DNA from: Ctena decussata
Taxonomy: Eukaryota; Mollusca; Bivalvia; Lucinida; Lucinidae
DNA: 64,000 bases
Reading direction: 5' to 3'
NCBI GenBank assembly: GCA_963989385.1
Contig: OZ022501.1
Span: forward strand, 84,738,979 to 84,802,978
Part shown: positions 1-11,894 of the stretch, piece after piece
How the letters are laid out: each line of letters opens with the position of its first letter
Position numbering within the stretch: position 1 is the first letter of the stretch
Translations under genes and position numbers: made by a program
Notes under the pieces: model-generated
Seen by the model: only the letters and a program-made list of their open reading frames with translations
The model's database searches: none
Told to the model about the DNA's origin: nothing

Positions 1-233
1 AGTGACTTGAGAGGGTTTTTAGTAGTTTATGGTAATATTTGTGTCAACCATAAATCGGGGGTTATCGCCGGCTTAACGATTTATTTATTTATTTATTTAT
101 TGGTGTGGGGAAAGGGTTTAAATGGTTGCTTGAAATGCAAACAGTTCTGCAGGGTCCAATCTGGGCCTTCAGTGTTTGCAAAGGTCCATTTCATAGCGCG
201 AAATACATTCATGTGTTGGCTTATATTTTCCAG

Positions 234-465
234 GAAGACGCAAATGTTATCGGGGTCGACTGGGAAAAGGGAGCAGATGATAATAGCTACTCACAATCTG
301 CTGCGAACACTCGTGTTGTTGGTGCGATGATAGCTGAGCTGATCAAAGCCTTACACAAAACTGAACAAGCTCCTTATAATAGCATGCATCTGATTGGCCA
401 CAGTCTTGGTGCCCATTCTGTTGGTTACGCGGGAGAGCGGGTATCTGGTATCGGACGGATTACAG
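234..465 (+). CDS. Lipase 1 exon with catalytic serine
   Basis: The acceptor is ttccag and the donor ACAG|gtactt; phase is 0 in and 1 out. It encodes VIGVDW, a conserved core strand of the family, and the nucleophile-elbow motif GHSLGAH. Confidence 0.9.
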
Positions 466-3400
466 GTACTTGTAGGGCGTGAACATTCTTATTTTTGGGA
501 CAGATACGAGGGGCATTTCAGAAATAATGTAAATGATCCCAGGGTAGTCTACTGGCTGATATTTAGCAGTTACTGTAGTGTTATATATCATTGAAAAGCT
601 AAATTCAAGTGCTTTAGAATGGTATGCCATAAAAGACTTTCTAAGTCACCCGTGCATGACAGCACGTGCTTATACGTCATAAGGGTGTGGATACTGGAAA
701 CTATACATTTTCACTGAAAGACTCTCGTGTTCTATTGCTGTTTGCTCAATGAGAAAATGATACATTTTAATGAAGAAACACGTAATACTGTCCTTTCAAT
801 GTAAAATAAGAAAGTTGTACTGAAATCGTTTCCAGATTCTACACACGTAACATAATAAACGAGATTTGTGGTCTGCTATGTGGTTATCAATGCAAAGTTA
901 ATATAAATGCATTATATTACTAAAATGCTGATTTTCTACTCAATCACATCTAATTTCAATAAATGACAGACATTTTATTACTGAAATTATTAGGTCACTA
1001 TATTTTGTTACGACTGGCATGAAATCACTGAAGAAACTGGATGAAACGTGTGCAAACCCCACGCCGATGGTTGCAAAGTAGCAGCAATTCATGTAAAATA
1101 CAAAACATTAAAATGAAATTATCTTCTAATAAAAGGACACAAGCTAAATATATTTAACTTTGTTTAATGTAAAAAATTAGAGGGACATATTGATAGAAAA
1201 ATTAATACATAAAGACTTGAAAGACTTGTTATTTAATATGACATACTGACATTGAGATATGTTGGTGGGTGGGGAAACTTATCGTAAAAATCAGGTAGGC
1301 CATCATCAGTGACAAAGGAGCATAAGGTGCCATAAAAGCAAACATGCATGACGAATTAAATCTTATTTACTTTTTGTTTCATATCTGTCATCAAACGTGC
1401 ACTTTCACTTAATTTGACCGCAGAGTCGAAGTTAAAACAACTTACTATAAATTTCAATATAGCGCAGGAAGTGACGTCATCAGAAATGCGCATTGTTCCA
1501 TGATTAGCCTATCTTGCAAGATAAATCTTGTGTGTTAGCAAAGCTGATACAATGCCATTCATACTGAAATATTTTCAGTATAACAGGTATTATAGGTATC
1601 AATCCAGAGCTGATTGTATCCAGAGTTAAGAAAATATGAATTTGTCTTTACATAAATATTCCGTCTGTTTCTACTCAGTGTCCTTACCCTAACAACAATT
1701 GTCAAGGCATATTTTGAAGAAAATACCAGTGCCTCAATTTTTTTTAGTGAATGCCATTGGGTGATATGTAAACCTAAAAGTTAAGATATAAATTTCAAAA
1801 ATCGGTCAACATTCCTAGGAATGACCGACTCACTTACACTATTTCTGAAATGACCCTCGTAGGTCTTAGCAAACAGTGAAGACCCAGATCAGACTACTCC
1901 TATATAAGGAGCAGTCTGATCAGGGTCTACACTGTTTGCCATCTTTTCGACGCATTACTGAACAAGCTCCTTATAGTAGCATGCATCTAATTGGCCACAA
2001 TCTCCGTGCCCAGGACGTAGGGTACGCGGGAGAGCGGGTATCTGGTATAGTACGGATTACAGGATCGTTTTGGAATAAGCTTGTAATGAGTGATTTATGA
2101 GCTTGGTTTAACGTCACGCAAACGCATCGTTCATACGGCGACGGGAGCTGGGTTTATTTAGTATTCAAACATCTATTATTTTAGGATGTTTGACTCTTAT
2201 GAGTACTGTAAACTGTCAAATATGTAGTTGGGGTTTTTTTTATTATAATTTTGATTTGATTTTAATTTGATTTCATAATTTTGATTTGATTTCAATTTAA
2301 TTTCATAATTTTGATTTGGCCTTGTGCTGAACTGTCATAAAGAGTGATTGTTCAGAGTATACAATGTTACTTGTCCCTCATGATAAGAAACTTAATTTCG
2401 AATTTTAAAACGCGCTCATTCTAATTTCACAAAATAAAAATATCCCATATAAAGCGATTTACATATGCGTACATTCGATAAAACAATAGAAGAACAGAAC
2501 TTGCAATCCGGCACCGCGATGCTGAATCTATATAGCCCACGAGAAAGTCCTGTTTACTTCGAAATACCGAAGGGGTCTACAAGTACACACTACCGTAGGG
2601 ACAAATTCACAAATGCGTGGTTTTCAGGGCAAATAGTTATATAGCCAGCAGTCTTATGTGGCAGCATCTGCTGAAAATAATATCTGATAAGAATTTTGAT
2701 ACCGTGAAAATTATAAAAATTGGAACACCTAAAATAAAAAAACCGTAATTATAACCGTACAATTAAAAGAAAAGATTTGATTTTACCGTGGATTAATGCG
2801 TCTTAAAGCTGCAGATAGAATGGCAAACAGTGAAGGCCCTGATCAGACTCCTCCTTTGGGAGCAGTATGTCTTGGTCTGCACTGTTTGTTCAGACCTATC
2901 TGTCCCAATACATGTACTTAGATGTTTTACAGTACAGAAAATGATGTTTTAATCATCCACATTTGAGAACGTTGACCGCTCTAGATTTACAGACCAGATT
3001 TACTAGGACTCATTTTGACATTAGATTCTCTCTCTAAGGACAGATTTTCCTCGTAGAGATGCCATCCCTCGCCCCCATCTCCAAACTCACACACACCCCA
3101 TTAAGAAGGGGAGAAGGGAATTTGAGAACTTCCCTTGAAAGTGTACCCATTCAGCATCACTCTCGATATTTCAAAGTCGCAGTCGATCCAAAACTACTGA
3201 TATCTCAAAGTTAATGTTCTCGTCCCAGAAAATCTTCTTTGAGATATCACTAAAAACTGGAAATGTGCCCAAACAATATTCTTCTATATAAGAGGGTTCT
3301 ATAAGATATCAGTGTTTGAGATATCGAGAGTTAATTGTATACAGCAATATCCTGTCATAGCTCCACCGAACTGTACATGTCCTGATAAGATTGCACACAA

Positions 3401-6400
3401 TGACATCTTAGTATGCGGTGTATTTATGTGCACAGTACCTATTTTGTTTGATTTAAGCACTTGATCCTGCTGGTCCTTATTTTGAAGACAAGGATACAAG
3501 AGTCCGTATAGATCCCGGAGACGCAAAGTTTGTTGACGTAATACATACGGACGGTGAAAGTCTCCTTGAACTTGGTAAGTTTTTTTTTACTTTATCTTTT
3601 GGGGTGGTCGTGGTTGGGCGATGGTGCTGAGTAACTTTCAGTATCTGGGCGTCCAGTAGGGAAAGGGCCTACTTAGCTTGCAATAGGTGCAGGTGGGGTT
3701 TGTTTGGATATTTTTCTCTCCCCTATCGTATGTCTTTTCTATCTCCGTCTCTTTGGGAACACGGCTCGATATAGACTGAAATACTGTCTCGAAGAGCAGT
3801 TAAACCCAAAATACACCAACTAGCTTACCTTTGAGTTTCACGGTCCGTTCAAAAGTAATTGAAATCGTGTCAGCTATTCAGCTGTTGTGTGTAGAAGGGG
3901 AAAACACCAAACCTCCCCTAAGCAATCTATATGACCCGAGCCTGAGCGCCGATGATGAGTTCTTGTGATCAAAAGCACTGAGCGATGTGCCAGGTGTCTA
4001 CAACATTTTAAAACATTTAGGCCATTCACATAATATATGTCATTTCGTCTCATAATTTTGGCGAATGCATTTTTTTCTGGTTTACCAATTTACACGTGTG
4101 CTACTGGCTTGTTATCCGCATATGCAACGGTATCAGAATATATTCACAAATTATACTTGAGCCGCGACGCAGAAAACTAACAAAGTGGCATATGCGCCCA
4201 GTAAAGACTCAGATCAACCTTGGCATCTGCCCAGTCTGACCAGAGTCTTAGCTTGCCTTTAAAGAGGAGCTAAGGGTTTAAACTGGCTCCATGCGGACAG
4301 CGAAGGCTCTGATCAGACTGGGCGGATGCCCAGGCTGTTCTAAGTCTTCGCTGGGCGCACATGCCAACTTTGTTGATTTGCTGTGTCGAGGCTCAATTAT
4401 ATCGATGAGTTCAGCTTAATGACGTATTTTCAGGATTCGGTATGGAACAGGCAGCTGGACATGTCGATTTTTATCCTAATGGCGGAGAGGACCAACCTGG
4501 GTGCAAGAACAACCTGGGTTCGCATATCATCAACTTCTTCAAAGGAGGACCATCGGGTTAGTATTTTGGTGTAACCATATGACAATTTTGTATAAACTTA
4601 ATTTTTGAAATGCATGTAATTCGGCTTTAGAGAAACTTTAATAATGAAAAATATATCAGATTACATGTAACTCCCTTAAGCAATATAGGCACAGAAAAAA
4701 ATGTCATTCTTGACAGAATACAGTCAACTCACTATATCTCCAACACTGATATCTCAATGTATATTTCTATTTCATAGAATATAGTTTCGACACATTTCCT
4801 GTTTTTATTTACAGTTTAGCTTCCGTTTTCTCAAACTACTGTCATCTCAAAGTAAATTTTCTTGGACCAGAAAATAAACTTTGAGGCATCAGTAGTTTTG
4901 GTTGAACTTGGACTTTGAGATATTGAGAGCTGACTGTACGTATTTCCGTTGCCTGTAGTTCTTTCTCTGTCAGCAGAATGTTTATCTCATACAACTGTAA
5001 TGGTAAAGGAAGGCTATAATCCGCATCACCTTTCATACAAAACAAGTAAAAGAAACAAAATTATTTTGCTAGGACAGAAAATTAAGGTTACAGTAATAGG
5101 AACTCTGACATTTTCATTTCTTGCTCCCTTCTCATTGTGGTGGGGATAGGGATAAGGGGAGCAGGAGTGAACCCTTAAAAATAAAGGAAATAACTACATT
5201 CCCTGTGAGCAAGTGCCACGGAAACAAACAGGAAGTCAAGGGCACTTTCTCCTTATAGAAAAACGGCAAAGAAAACATGACGGTATACCACTACACCTTG
5301 AGCAGAACATATTTTCCCTTACCTTTATCCATTTATTTATTCATTTACTTACCGGTATTTATTTATTTATTTATTTTTATTTTTATTTATCTTTTAGCTG
5401 TTGTATTTTATTAATATTTCCGTGCAAAACAATCAAGGGATGCAATTTGTCACAATGTTATGCATAGTTACTGTTGAAGCTGATGTACTGTAAAACAGCT
5501 ACTATAAAACACACTTAATGTGTATGGGTACACCACCATGCTCTTCCGCTATTTTTTACAAAGATATACAACTTTTGCTTCTTTGGAAGACGAAACCCTT
5601 CAAAAGAGGTTCTACTCTTTGAGCAAATTCTTTCCTTTCAGAGTTGACCCCAATGGGAAGGAATGCAAAACAAAATGCCAGAGTTTCCTGCCCTGAAAGC
5701 GTACCTGTACCCATTCAGCTTAAAATCTGCGGTTCAATTACTGCGGTTTTATGAGAGTGGCATATTTGCGCAATTCAGTATTGACGCGTCGATAATTTTA
5801 GAACCTTTGCCGTATTTATAAAAGGACTTAAGTGGTTGGTATGCTGTTGCTAAGGCTGAATTTCTGTCAAAGAGATCCCCTACAACTATGCAATTTGCTC
5901 TGGAGGAACAGTCTGAAAAAGACTGTTCCTCCAGAGCAAATTTGATAGTTGTAGGGAATCTCCTTCTTAGAAATTGAGCCTTAGCAACAGCATGGCAACG
6001 ACTTAAGTCGTTTTATAAATACGGACCCTGCTTCCTAAGAACTCTTTATGGAAAGTTTGGCATTCATGCCAAATACACTCGATTAAACCACTTTTCTACG
6101 CTAGTCATTAATAGACTTATACATGGCACAATGACATTGTAATCTTAAACATGATTTTTTCCAATTTCAGGATTCACACGCAGTCTTGGCTGTAGTCACC
6201 TACGGGCCATCTTCTTCTTCACCGAATCCATTACATCATCCTGTGGGTTCAAAGCATTTCCATGTTCAAGCAAAAGTGATTTCAACTCTGGAAAGTGCAA
6301 CACCTGTAAATCCGGTTGTAACAATATGGGATACCGCGCCACCAAGAGCCACACGGGAAAATTCTATTTGAAAACACGCGGATCTTCACCATACTGTATC

Positions 6401-6406
6401 GCTTAA
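234..6406 (+). CDS. Pancreatic-lipase-family protein, 3' part of gene (lipase 1)
   Basis: This is the 3' part of a secreted-type triacylglycerol lipase or phospholipase A1-like gene; its 5' exons lie outside the window. Coding exons are 234-465, 3458-3574, 4434-4556 and 6171-6406. They join in phase to give 235 residues and a TAA stop. The nucleophile Ser is in GHSLGAH, the Asp in LDPAGPYF and the His in GCSHLRA; the Asp-His spacing is 87 residues, as in vertebrate pancreatic lipase. The Cys pair bounding the lid loop is 24 residues apart, so the lid is full-sized. The protein ends soon after the catalytic domain, so it has no C-terminal PLAT domain. The substrate (triglyceride, galactolipid or phospholipid) cannot be decided from sequence. 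It is paralogous to the lipase at 17208-31994. Confidence 0.9.
541..1800. other. AT-rich intron of lipase 1
   Basis: I see no exon or recognisable element here. A stretch of about 28 bp at 509-536 recurs inverted at 1831-1860, flanking this block. Confidence 0.5.
1870..1941. repeat. Short hairpin with CACTGTTTGC ends
   Basis: GCAAACAGTG at the left end is mirrored by CACTGTTTGC at the right, with complementary CAGATCAGACT / AGTCTGATCAG arms between. It is one of several copies in the window (2822-2890, 37893-37942, 44267-44331, 44792-44862). Confidence 0.7.
1955..2062 (+). pseudogene. Dead duplicate of the lipase 1 serine exon
   Basis: This is a near copy of the 3' half of exon 234-465, lying inside the following intron of the same gene. 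The nucleophile motif reads GHNLRAQ instead of GHSLGAH, so the catalytic Ser codon AGT has become AAT. The 5' splice site has changed from AG|GT to AG|GA. With no active serine and no donor it cannot serve as an alternative catalytic exon. The 5' half of the exon is missing. A CACTGTTTGC hairpin lies about 15 bp upstream and may mark the breakpoint. Confidence 0.85.
2822..2890. repeat. Short hairpin with CACTGTTTGC ends
   Basis: This is a second copy, about 0.95 kb after the first in the same intron. Its arms are more diverged and its centre (CCTTTGGGAG) differs. Confidence 0.65.
3150..3342. repeat. Degenerate inverted-repeat element (GATATCTCAAAG-type)
   Basis: Repeated and inverted GATATCTCAAAGT / ACTTTGAGATATC motifs, with ends resembling CTCTCGATAT and ATATCGAGAG, suggest a small foldback element. 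A clearer relative is at 4720-4937. Confidence 0.45.
3458..3574 (+). CDS. Lipase 1 exon with catalytic aspartate
   Basis: The exon is 117 nt. The acceptor is tttaag and the donor cttg|gtaagt. It encodes LDPAGPYF (catalytic Asp) and [10 protein letters not shown], both family hallmarks. The matching exon of lipase 2 is also 117 nt. Confidence 0.92.
4158..4395 (-). mobile_element. 238-bp hairpin MITE, family A
   Basis: First of 16 copies of a non-autonomous foldback element in the window. Consensus features: ends TGAGCCGCGACACGAGAAAA and its complement, arms of about 100 bp that are almost fully complementary, and a loop of about 40 bp containing GTAGCTTAGACCCTTAGC. I assign orientation from the loop. 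This copy is relatively diverged. Short open frames inside the copies (starting MSRDTRKPT) are by-products of the repeat, not genes. Confidence 0.85.
4434..4556 (+). CDS. Lipase 1 exon, lid start
   Basis: The exon is 123 nt, with acceptor tttcag and donor tcgg|gttagt. It encodes [18 protein letters not shown] and the first lid cysteine (PGCKNN). The equivalent exon of lipase 2 is also 123 nt. Confidence 0.92.
4720..4937. repeat. Foldback element with ACAGTCAACTC / GAGCTGACTGT ends
   Basis: The terminal inverted repeats are imperfect, and inner ACTTTGAGATAT-like motifs occur in both orientations. It lies in the last intron of lipase 1. Confidence 0.55.
5600..5670. repeat. GAGCAAATTCTTTC stem-loop half
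   Basis: Partial copy of a short motif family (CTCTTAAAGAAAGAATTTGCTC / GAGCAAATTCTTT...AAGAGTTGACCCC) also seen near 16965-17035, 36240-36300, 37490-37560 and 39879-39930. Confidence 0.4.
5808..6028. mobile_element. Foldback MITE, family B (GGAGGAACAG centre)
   Basis: This is a long hairpin with ends like GCCGTATTTATAAAA and arms containing CTTAAGT, GCTAAGG and CTACAACTAT. The centre is CTGGAGGAACAGTC-(short loop)-GACTGTTCCTCCAG. Two better-preserved copies are at 28858-29080 and 49684-49905. This one lies in the last intron of lipase 1. Confidence 0.85.
6171..6406 (+). CDS. Lipase 1 terminal exon with catalytic histidine
   Basis: The acceptor is aatttcag. The exon encodes [17 protein letters not shown], with the catalytic His and the closing lid Cys, then a Cys-rich tail ([18 protein letters not shown]). 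It ends at TAA 6404-6406. In lipase 2 the same region is split by an additional intron. Confidence 0.92.
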
Positions 6407-7674
6407 AATCCAAAACTATTAAACGATTCGATATATACGAGTTTTCTATTCTATCCTATAGCCTTAAAGGTCGTTGTAGCACAACAGATGACTTTGCAAC
6501 AATTCTCTTCTACCTGGTCCTGTTTTCAGCAGCGCTGGTTGTGCTGACAGCCTGTCCACTGTTTGATTTTGTCTTCTGTTTCTCCCTTTTTCTTTCACTG
6601 TGTCCCAAATAATTGTCTTTGCTAAGCAAGAACTCCTTAAGATGCGATTATTATTTTTGCTAAAACTCAATATTTCCAAATATTTCTACGTTATTCTCTG
6701 ACATGCCAGACGTCAGACAACCTTATGATATAGTCCGTTTTCGATTTGCATTAATGGTAACAGAATTATTCCAGTTTGACTGAAAACACCACAGACAATG
6801 GTAAACGTTTCATGAGCATACACTTTCGGATTTGCCTTGAAACCGCCAATAAGAAACGCTATAAACCCTCTGACATTTAAAAAGCAGTTTCAAGAAATAA
6901 AATAAGATGTTAAATATATTGTATTTTGGAAATTGTCTCCCTTGCAATTAAAGTATAGCAATTCATTTACTCTGATAAAACAGTACGTTTCAATATAATT
7001 TTCAAGTTTAACTCATGGATTTTGTTCCAGCTTCTTCAGACAATGTTTCATGATGAAAAAAAAATTGATCAAACTGGTTAATTGTCCGTTGTATACCACC
7101 TTACATTGTCTATGGGATTTTCAGTGCATTACATGAAAGTCAGAGTCAAGTGTTCTGAAAAGCGATATTCCAAGCCTTGTGCTTCACTAATCAACCCTTT
7201 GGAGGCAGCGATTGGACCGTTTTTGTAACAGCTAGTGTCTGATAAACGTCCCAGAGGTGACTTGTGTACATGGACCGACAACTTTAGTGAAATACGGGTC
7301 TTCAAAAGCACCTAAAAACACTATCAAATTCTAACCCCTTATTGACTCAATCTGATCTTGAGACATTAATTTTGCAGTTTTTGTTGTGATGTTCAATTTC
7401 TGAACTCTGAATACTTTCTGTCAGTAAGACATAAAATAACCTTTGCAAAATCTTAAACTAGTTCAAAGAAAACATGCTTTGAAAATACATGTAACGTTTC
7501 TTTTTTTTATTTTTGGTTCAGTATAGTTAGTTGTTATACATGAGCTAACCTATTTTGGACGGACACTCGGCGCCAGGTGTGTGCAACTATGGTTACGTAC
7601 CGCTGAGCAACTTGTGACAAAAGCCGTTACGAGAATTGAAACAAAACAGAAGCTAACGTATAGCACAATAATTT
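6407..7674. other. Intergenic/3' flank of lipase 1
   Basis: AT-rich sequence in which I see no coding exon or RNA gene. It may contain the lipase 1 3' UTR; I found no obvious AATAAA directly after the stop. Confidence 0.5.
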
Positions 7675-7779
7675 AGCAGCCACATGACGTCGACGTGGCG
7701 TCATACTGACGTCGATGCGACGTCATTACGTCGCATCGACGTCAATATGACGTCATTTTAACGTCATGTGTCTGCTGGG
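7675..7779. repeat. GACGTC-rich palindrome (family C)
   Basis: About 105 bp, nearly self-complementary, starting AGCAGCCACATGACGTCGA and ending CGTCATGTGTCTGCTGG. It contains repeated TGACGTCR motifs. Copies or partial copies are at 23485-23572, 32155-32262 and 34310-34406. Confidence 0.8.
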
Positions 7780-8503
7780 AAGTTAGCGCCGGCTTACTGT
7801 GCTATCCACCGGTGGCAGAATTTTTTACTTCGTAAACGGGTTTCAGTCCATGAAGCTTTGCAGTATTACCCTACCACGGTCTCGATATGATTGAAATACT
7901 GTTGAAAGGGACATGAAACTTTTTTTCATCCATACATCGATATATCACTATCATTACGTATATTTGATATGATCAGTATGCAGTTTGAGATATTTCTTCG
8001 GAAGCTATTCACTAATTTCAATATATATGGATTAGACTATTACAAGCAGATTATAAAATTGTTAAACCATTTAAGGTCAAAAGATTATAAGGCTGTGTTA
8101 AGATTAATAGCGAAAGTAAAGGTCTAGTCCATAAATGTTTAAAAGGCTTTAGTAGTTTTTGCTTTTTTCTCATTAATGTACAATCTTTGTATTATTTATT
8201 TTTCAGTTTTTATCACATAATACTCAATAAAGGCTTCGATTTGAGTATAGTGTGATGAATAAACTGTGAAAAATATATATCGTTTTTGCTGCCTTCGAAA
8301 ACATGATTTAAGTTCCAACGCCCGAACCTCGGCGAGCAGTATGAAACATGGGCTAAGGGTGAGGGTGCCGTACACGCAGGAGCTGAAACTCTATAAAAAG
8401 GGGGTTCACCAAAATCAAAAACGTACATCACAAATGCATCAAAATTACATGTAATGAAACGTTTGGCTCAAAGGCTCCGTTGCTCTACTAGTGATATAAT
8501 TTC

Positions 8504-9694
8504 ACTTAAAGGCCCCATTGCTCTATTAGCGGAAACATTTCATCAAAAGTGGTCGCTGAAAGCTTCTCACTAAAGTTTCGGCATTGTAAATGGCCGTGAT
8601 TAGCCAGCTTTAAAGTCCTTATAATCCTATCAGGGATCAAAACGTCTAAACTCAAATCATTGGAAAAAGCGGTTAAACCTTCACGTTTGGTAAAAAAAAT
8701 GCGGGTTGATGTGCATATATTGAGTCATACAGCTGGCAAAAAAAAAGAGAAAACACGTTTTCGAAAAATAACAAATCACTACACAAAATACAATTTTCCT
8801 GTTCTGGTTTCCGGTCTAGCAAACATTGGCGGGATAGTGATTAGGGCCCGTGCCTGTACATTGTATTTTTAACATTTAATTTATTTAATGAAATCGAAAG
8901 TAAAACATTTTAGTTGCCAACTAAAATGACCCAAATAAGATTTCGAACCCTTTTTATGTGAAACTCAGGGATGTTTAATTGGTTATCACCTCGGGGATAA
9001 CCATATTAAGTTAGGAATTCGTACTCGATTGCACGCCGTTTCTTTTTGCTGAAATACGGTCCCACTATTCCCCGGTACTTCTACATTTGGCGCACCCTAC
9101 TGCAAGATTCTCGCCAGCATCGCAAATGCATGATCTTTATAGCTTATCTTGAACACGTTATCTCGCCCTATACAAGCAATTACCCGAGAGTTCAGTACAG
9201 CTTACAATAGTTATTACTTAAACCCAGCTGCAGGGTCCCTCTCAGCAGCGCTGAGGCATGAGCTGTAAAACTTGTCCTGACACTTCGTCTCACATAATAC
9301 AAGCATCTCACCTAATACAAGCAATTACCAGAGAGTACAGTCCACTTAGGAAGAGCTGTCACTAAACAGTACAGGTCACCTAACAAAAGTTAATGACACT
9401 AAAGCTCACCTGTTACAAGCAATCACTATACATAAGGAAAAAGCTGTCAAACTCGCCCTTTACCTATAGTTTCAACAAAGTCCAAGAATACAATAAATTT
9501 AACTTGTATCGCTGCCAATTTTCTACTGTACCACTTGCATCCTATAGATTCATTGCTAAGGGATAACCTCTCAAGCTTTTTCAAAAGCTAAACTTGTTTG
9601 TTTAAAGCTGGCTCAAAACGGTTATTTACAAAAAGAAGCTTTCAGTGATATTTCATGATAATTTTTTCATGCTGATAGAGCAATGGGGCCTTTG
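8504..9694. mobile_element. Dispersed element bounded by AAAGGCCCCATTGCTCTAT and its inverse
   Basis: The left end (8504-8522) and the right end (about 9675-9694) are inverted copies. The inside shares long stretches with 24898-25412 and 32502-32965, for example GTTGCCAACTAAAATGACC and ATTGAGTCATACAGCTGGC. No open frame of note; probably a non-autonomous DNA transposon, though the class is not certain. Confidence 0.6.
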
Positions 9695-9767
9695 AACAAA
9701 TAAAATATCGTTGAATTTCACATAAAAAGGGTTTGAAATCTTATTTGGCTGACTTTAGCCTCTGGTT

Positions 9768-9815
9768 CTTGAGTCATACGCGCTACTGACCGCGCTACGC
9801 TGCCCGGCTTACCAT
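9768..9815 (-). repeat. tRNA-like SINE remnant
   Basis: Read on the - strand it begins GCCGGGCAGCGTAGCGCGGTC, resembling the A-box head of the SINE at 54985-55180. The B box is not evident, so this is a weak call. Confidence 0.3.
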
Positions 9816-10103
9816 TTCGGAACACAAATATAAAGTAATAATTTAATAATTGTTTTATTAAACGTTGCGTGTGTGTGTATAAGCAGCTGTGTAAACTTAA
9901 CCTAGCCCTAGTTTAATCCTTACGTAAATCAAGCCATGAACTGACCTTGAAGCATAAGCTTTTGCTGTGTCTCTTAAGTCTGTTCAGTTTTCTCCCTGTC
10001 ACATTCACAATTTTTCATTTTAAGAACTGACACACGCTTTAGTTCGCGTCTTTACTTCTTTGCAAACCCACATGATTAACGATTACCTAATGTATAATAT
10101 ATT

Positions 10104-10341
10104 TGAGCCACGACACGAGAAAACCAACAAAGTGGTTGTGCGCCCAGCGTAGACTCAGATCAGCCTGGGCATCCACCCAGTCTGATCAGAGTCTTCGCTG
10201 TCCGCATGAAGGTAGCTTAGACACTTAGCTACCCTTTAAGCACTTAGCGAAGAGTCTGATCAGACTGGGTGGATGCCCAGGCTGATTTAAGCCTGCGCTG
10301 GACACACGACCACAATGTTGGTTTTCTCGTGTCGCGGCTCA
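10104..10341 (+). mobile_element. 238-bp hairpin MITE, family A
   Basis: This copy is full length and well preserved. It ends about 270 bp upstream of the NHL gene start codon, so it could lie in that gene's promoter or 5' UTR. Confidence 0.9.
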
Positions 10342-10607
10342 ATTTCACTTGCATGATAACAGCTACTAAGCCTTTTAAACTTCTTTAATTGTTAAGACTT
10401 AATCAGTGAGAAGATCACATAAAAACTAATTGAATAAAAGAGATACCTACTTGACATGAAAGGATGCGCAGATATTTCTACATCATACTGTGACATACAA
10501 CATTGTATCGGGCTCTTTTTGGATCATTTGTGGTGTTCTTACCAAATTCTTAGCGACGAATAAGAGATGTAGAGACCTGCTTATCTCCTTACTATAGAGA
10601 AAATTTC

Positions 10608-11894
10608 ATGGACATGCCTTTATTTACAAGACGATCGAATATTAGGACTACTTCTACCTTTTTCGGCGCTTCTACCTACTCACGGCGCATACTACCATCA
10701 AACCGGCGAGTTGAGCCACTTCGATCTCGTCGAGCGCCACCTAGTTACCCGTCCGGTAGAAGGCAGAGAGAGGTTACAAACGCAACAACCACAACCTTCA
10801 AGACTGGATATGAAATAAAAGATCTGGAAATGTCTGATGACGAGTCTGACAGTTCTACGTCATCCAAGAAGTCAAAAGATTTCTTCACAAATCAGTTATT
10901 GTCCAATGGAAATTTTATAATAGAGGAAAGTTCGGAGTCGGACAACGCGCCATCTGAGGACATTTCAAACGCGTCATACTCTTCAAGCGAAGCACCAAGA
11001 AGAATTGAAGATGTGCGGTTAAAATCGGGATTAAAGTTTACATGTGAGGGGTCAGGGCCAGTCACGTGCATCTCAGCTTCTCGCTGCGGACAAGCGTGGG
11101 TATGTCGGGGTAATGACAAATATTTGCTGCATTTGTATCATAGAAACGGACATAAAACGGAAACCAGAACTTTAAACTCTAAAGTGGAAGATATTGCGGT
11201 GCGTCAAGACAAGAGTATGTTTATGATCCCATATCAGTCACAGGCAGTAAAACGTGTTTCTGGTACTGGAAAACTTACAGATTTTTACGCTTCTTCTGAG
11301 TTAGCGACCAGTGGCCTTTGTGCAACTAGTAGGTTTGAAATTCTAGTCACAACTAAAGATGTACAGAAATCACAAAAGAAGAGACCTAGGGCTCGTGCTA
11401 GACCATCTGTTATGAGATTAACGCAGACAGGAGATGTTATTTGGGATATTAAAACTAAGGGTGCTGACCCCTTTGTAAAACCAGGAAGACTGACCGTAGG
11501 GAAAACTGGAGATATATGTGTAATTGATGCAGAGCCGTCACGTGAACATGTAGCAATTCTGAGCCCGGATGGTGAACTGAAAGGGTTGTATTATGGTGTA
11601 AAAGACCCAATTTTGTCTCGTCCCTTTGATCCAAAGGATGTTTGTTATGACACTAATGGTAATGTTTATGTTGCGGATCTAGTCAATAGTGCCGTGCACG
11701 TGCTGGACAAACAGGGCATCTTTCACCATTTCTTGTTTACTAAGCAAGATGGAATAATGTACATGTATCCCTCCGCGCTGGCATGTGACACAGATGGATT
11801 TATCTGGGTCGGCTGTGCATCTGGAACCGTACACGTATTTGACGTAACTAAATCACAGAAGCTACAGGTGTCCCCAAGAAAGTCAAGCAAATAA
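10608..11894 (+). CDS. NHL-repeat/beta-propeller protein (TRIM-NHL-like, lacking RING and B-box)
   Basis: This is an uninterrupted 428-codon frame. Its ATG is the first after an in-frame TAG at 10551-10553. Residues 1-65 are Arg/Ser-rich (RRSNIRTT, SGRRQREV) and about 70-125 are acidic and Ser-rich (SDDESDSSTSSKKS), both probably disordered. From about residue 130 the chain looks like propeller blades; the clearest NHL-type blocks are DPKDVCYDTNGNVYVADLVN (about 341-360) and YPSALACDTDGFIWVGCASG (about 385-404). No Cys/His pattern of a RING or B-box is present, unlike classical TRIM2/3/71. Such proteins usually bind RNA or protein through the propeller; no function for this one is implied by its neighbours. 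The lack of introns, unlike the adjacent genes, fits retroposition or an expanded intronless family. Confidence 0.8.
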   Translation: MDMPLFTRRSNIRTTSTFFGASTYSRRILPSNRRVEPLRSRRAPPSYPSGRRQREVTNATTTTFKTGYEIKDLEMSDDESDSSTSSKKSKDFFTNQLLSNGNFIIEESSESDNAPSEDISNASYSSSEAPRRIEDVRLKSGLKFTCEGSGPVTCISASRCGQAWVCRGNDKYLLHLYHRNGHKTETRTLNSKVEDIAVRQDKSMFMIPYQSQAVKRVSGTGKLTDFYASSELATSGLCATSRFEILVTTKDVQKSQKKRPRARARPSVMRLTQTGDVIWDIKTKGADPFVKPGRLTVGKTGDICVIDAEPSREHVAILSPDGELKGLYYGVKDPILSRPFDPKDVCYDTNGNVYVADLVNSAVHVLDKQGIFHHFLFTKQDGIMYMYPSALACDTDGFIWVGCASGTVHVFDVTKSQKLQVSPRKSSK

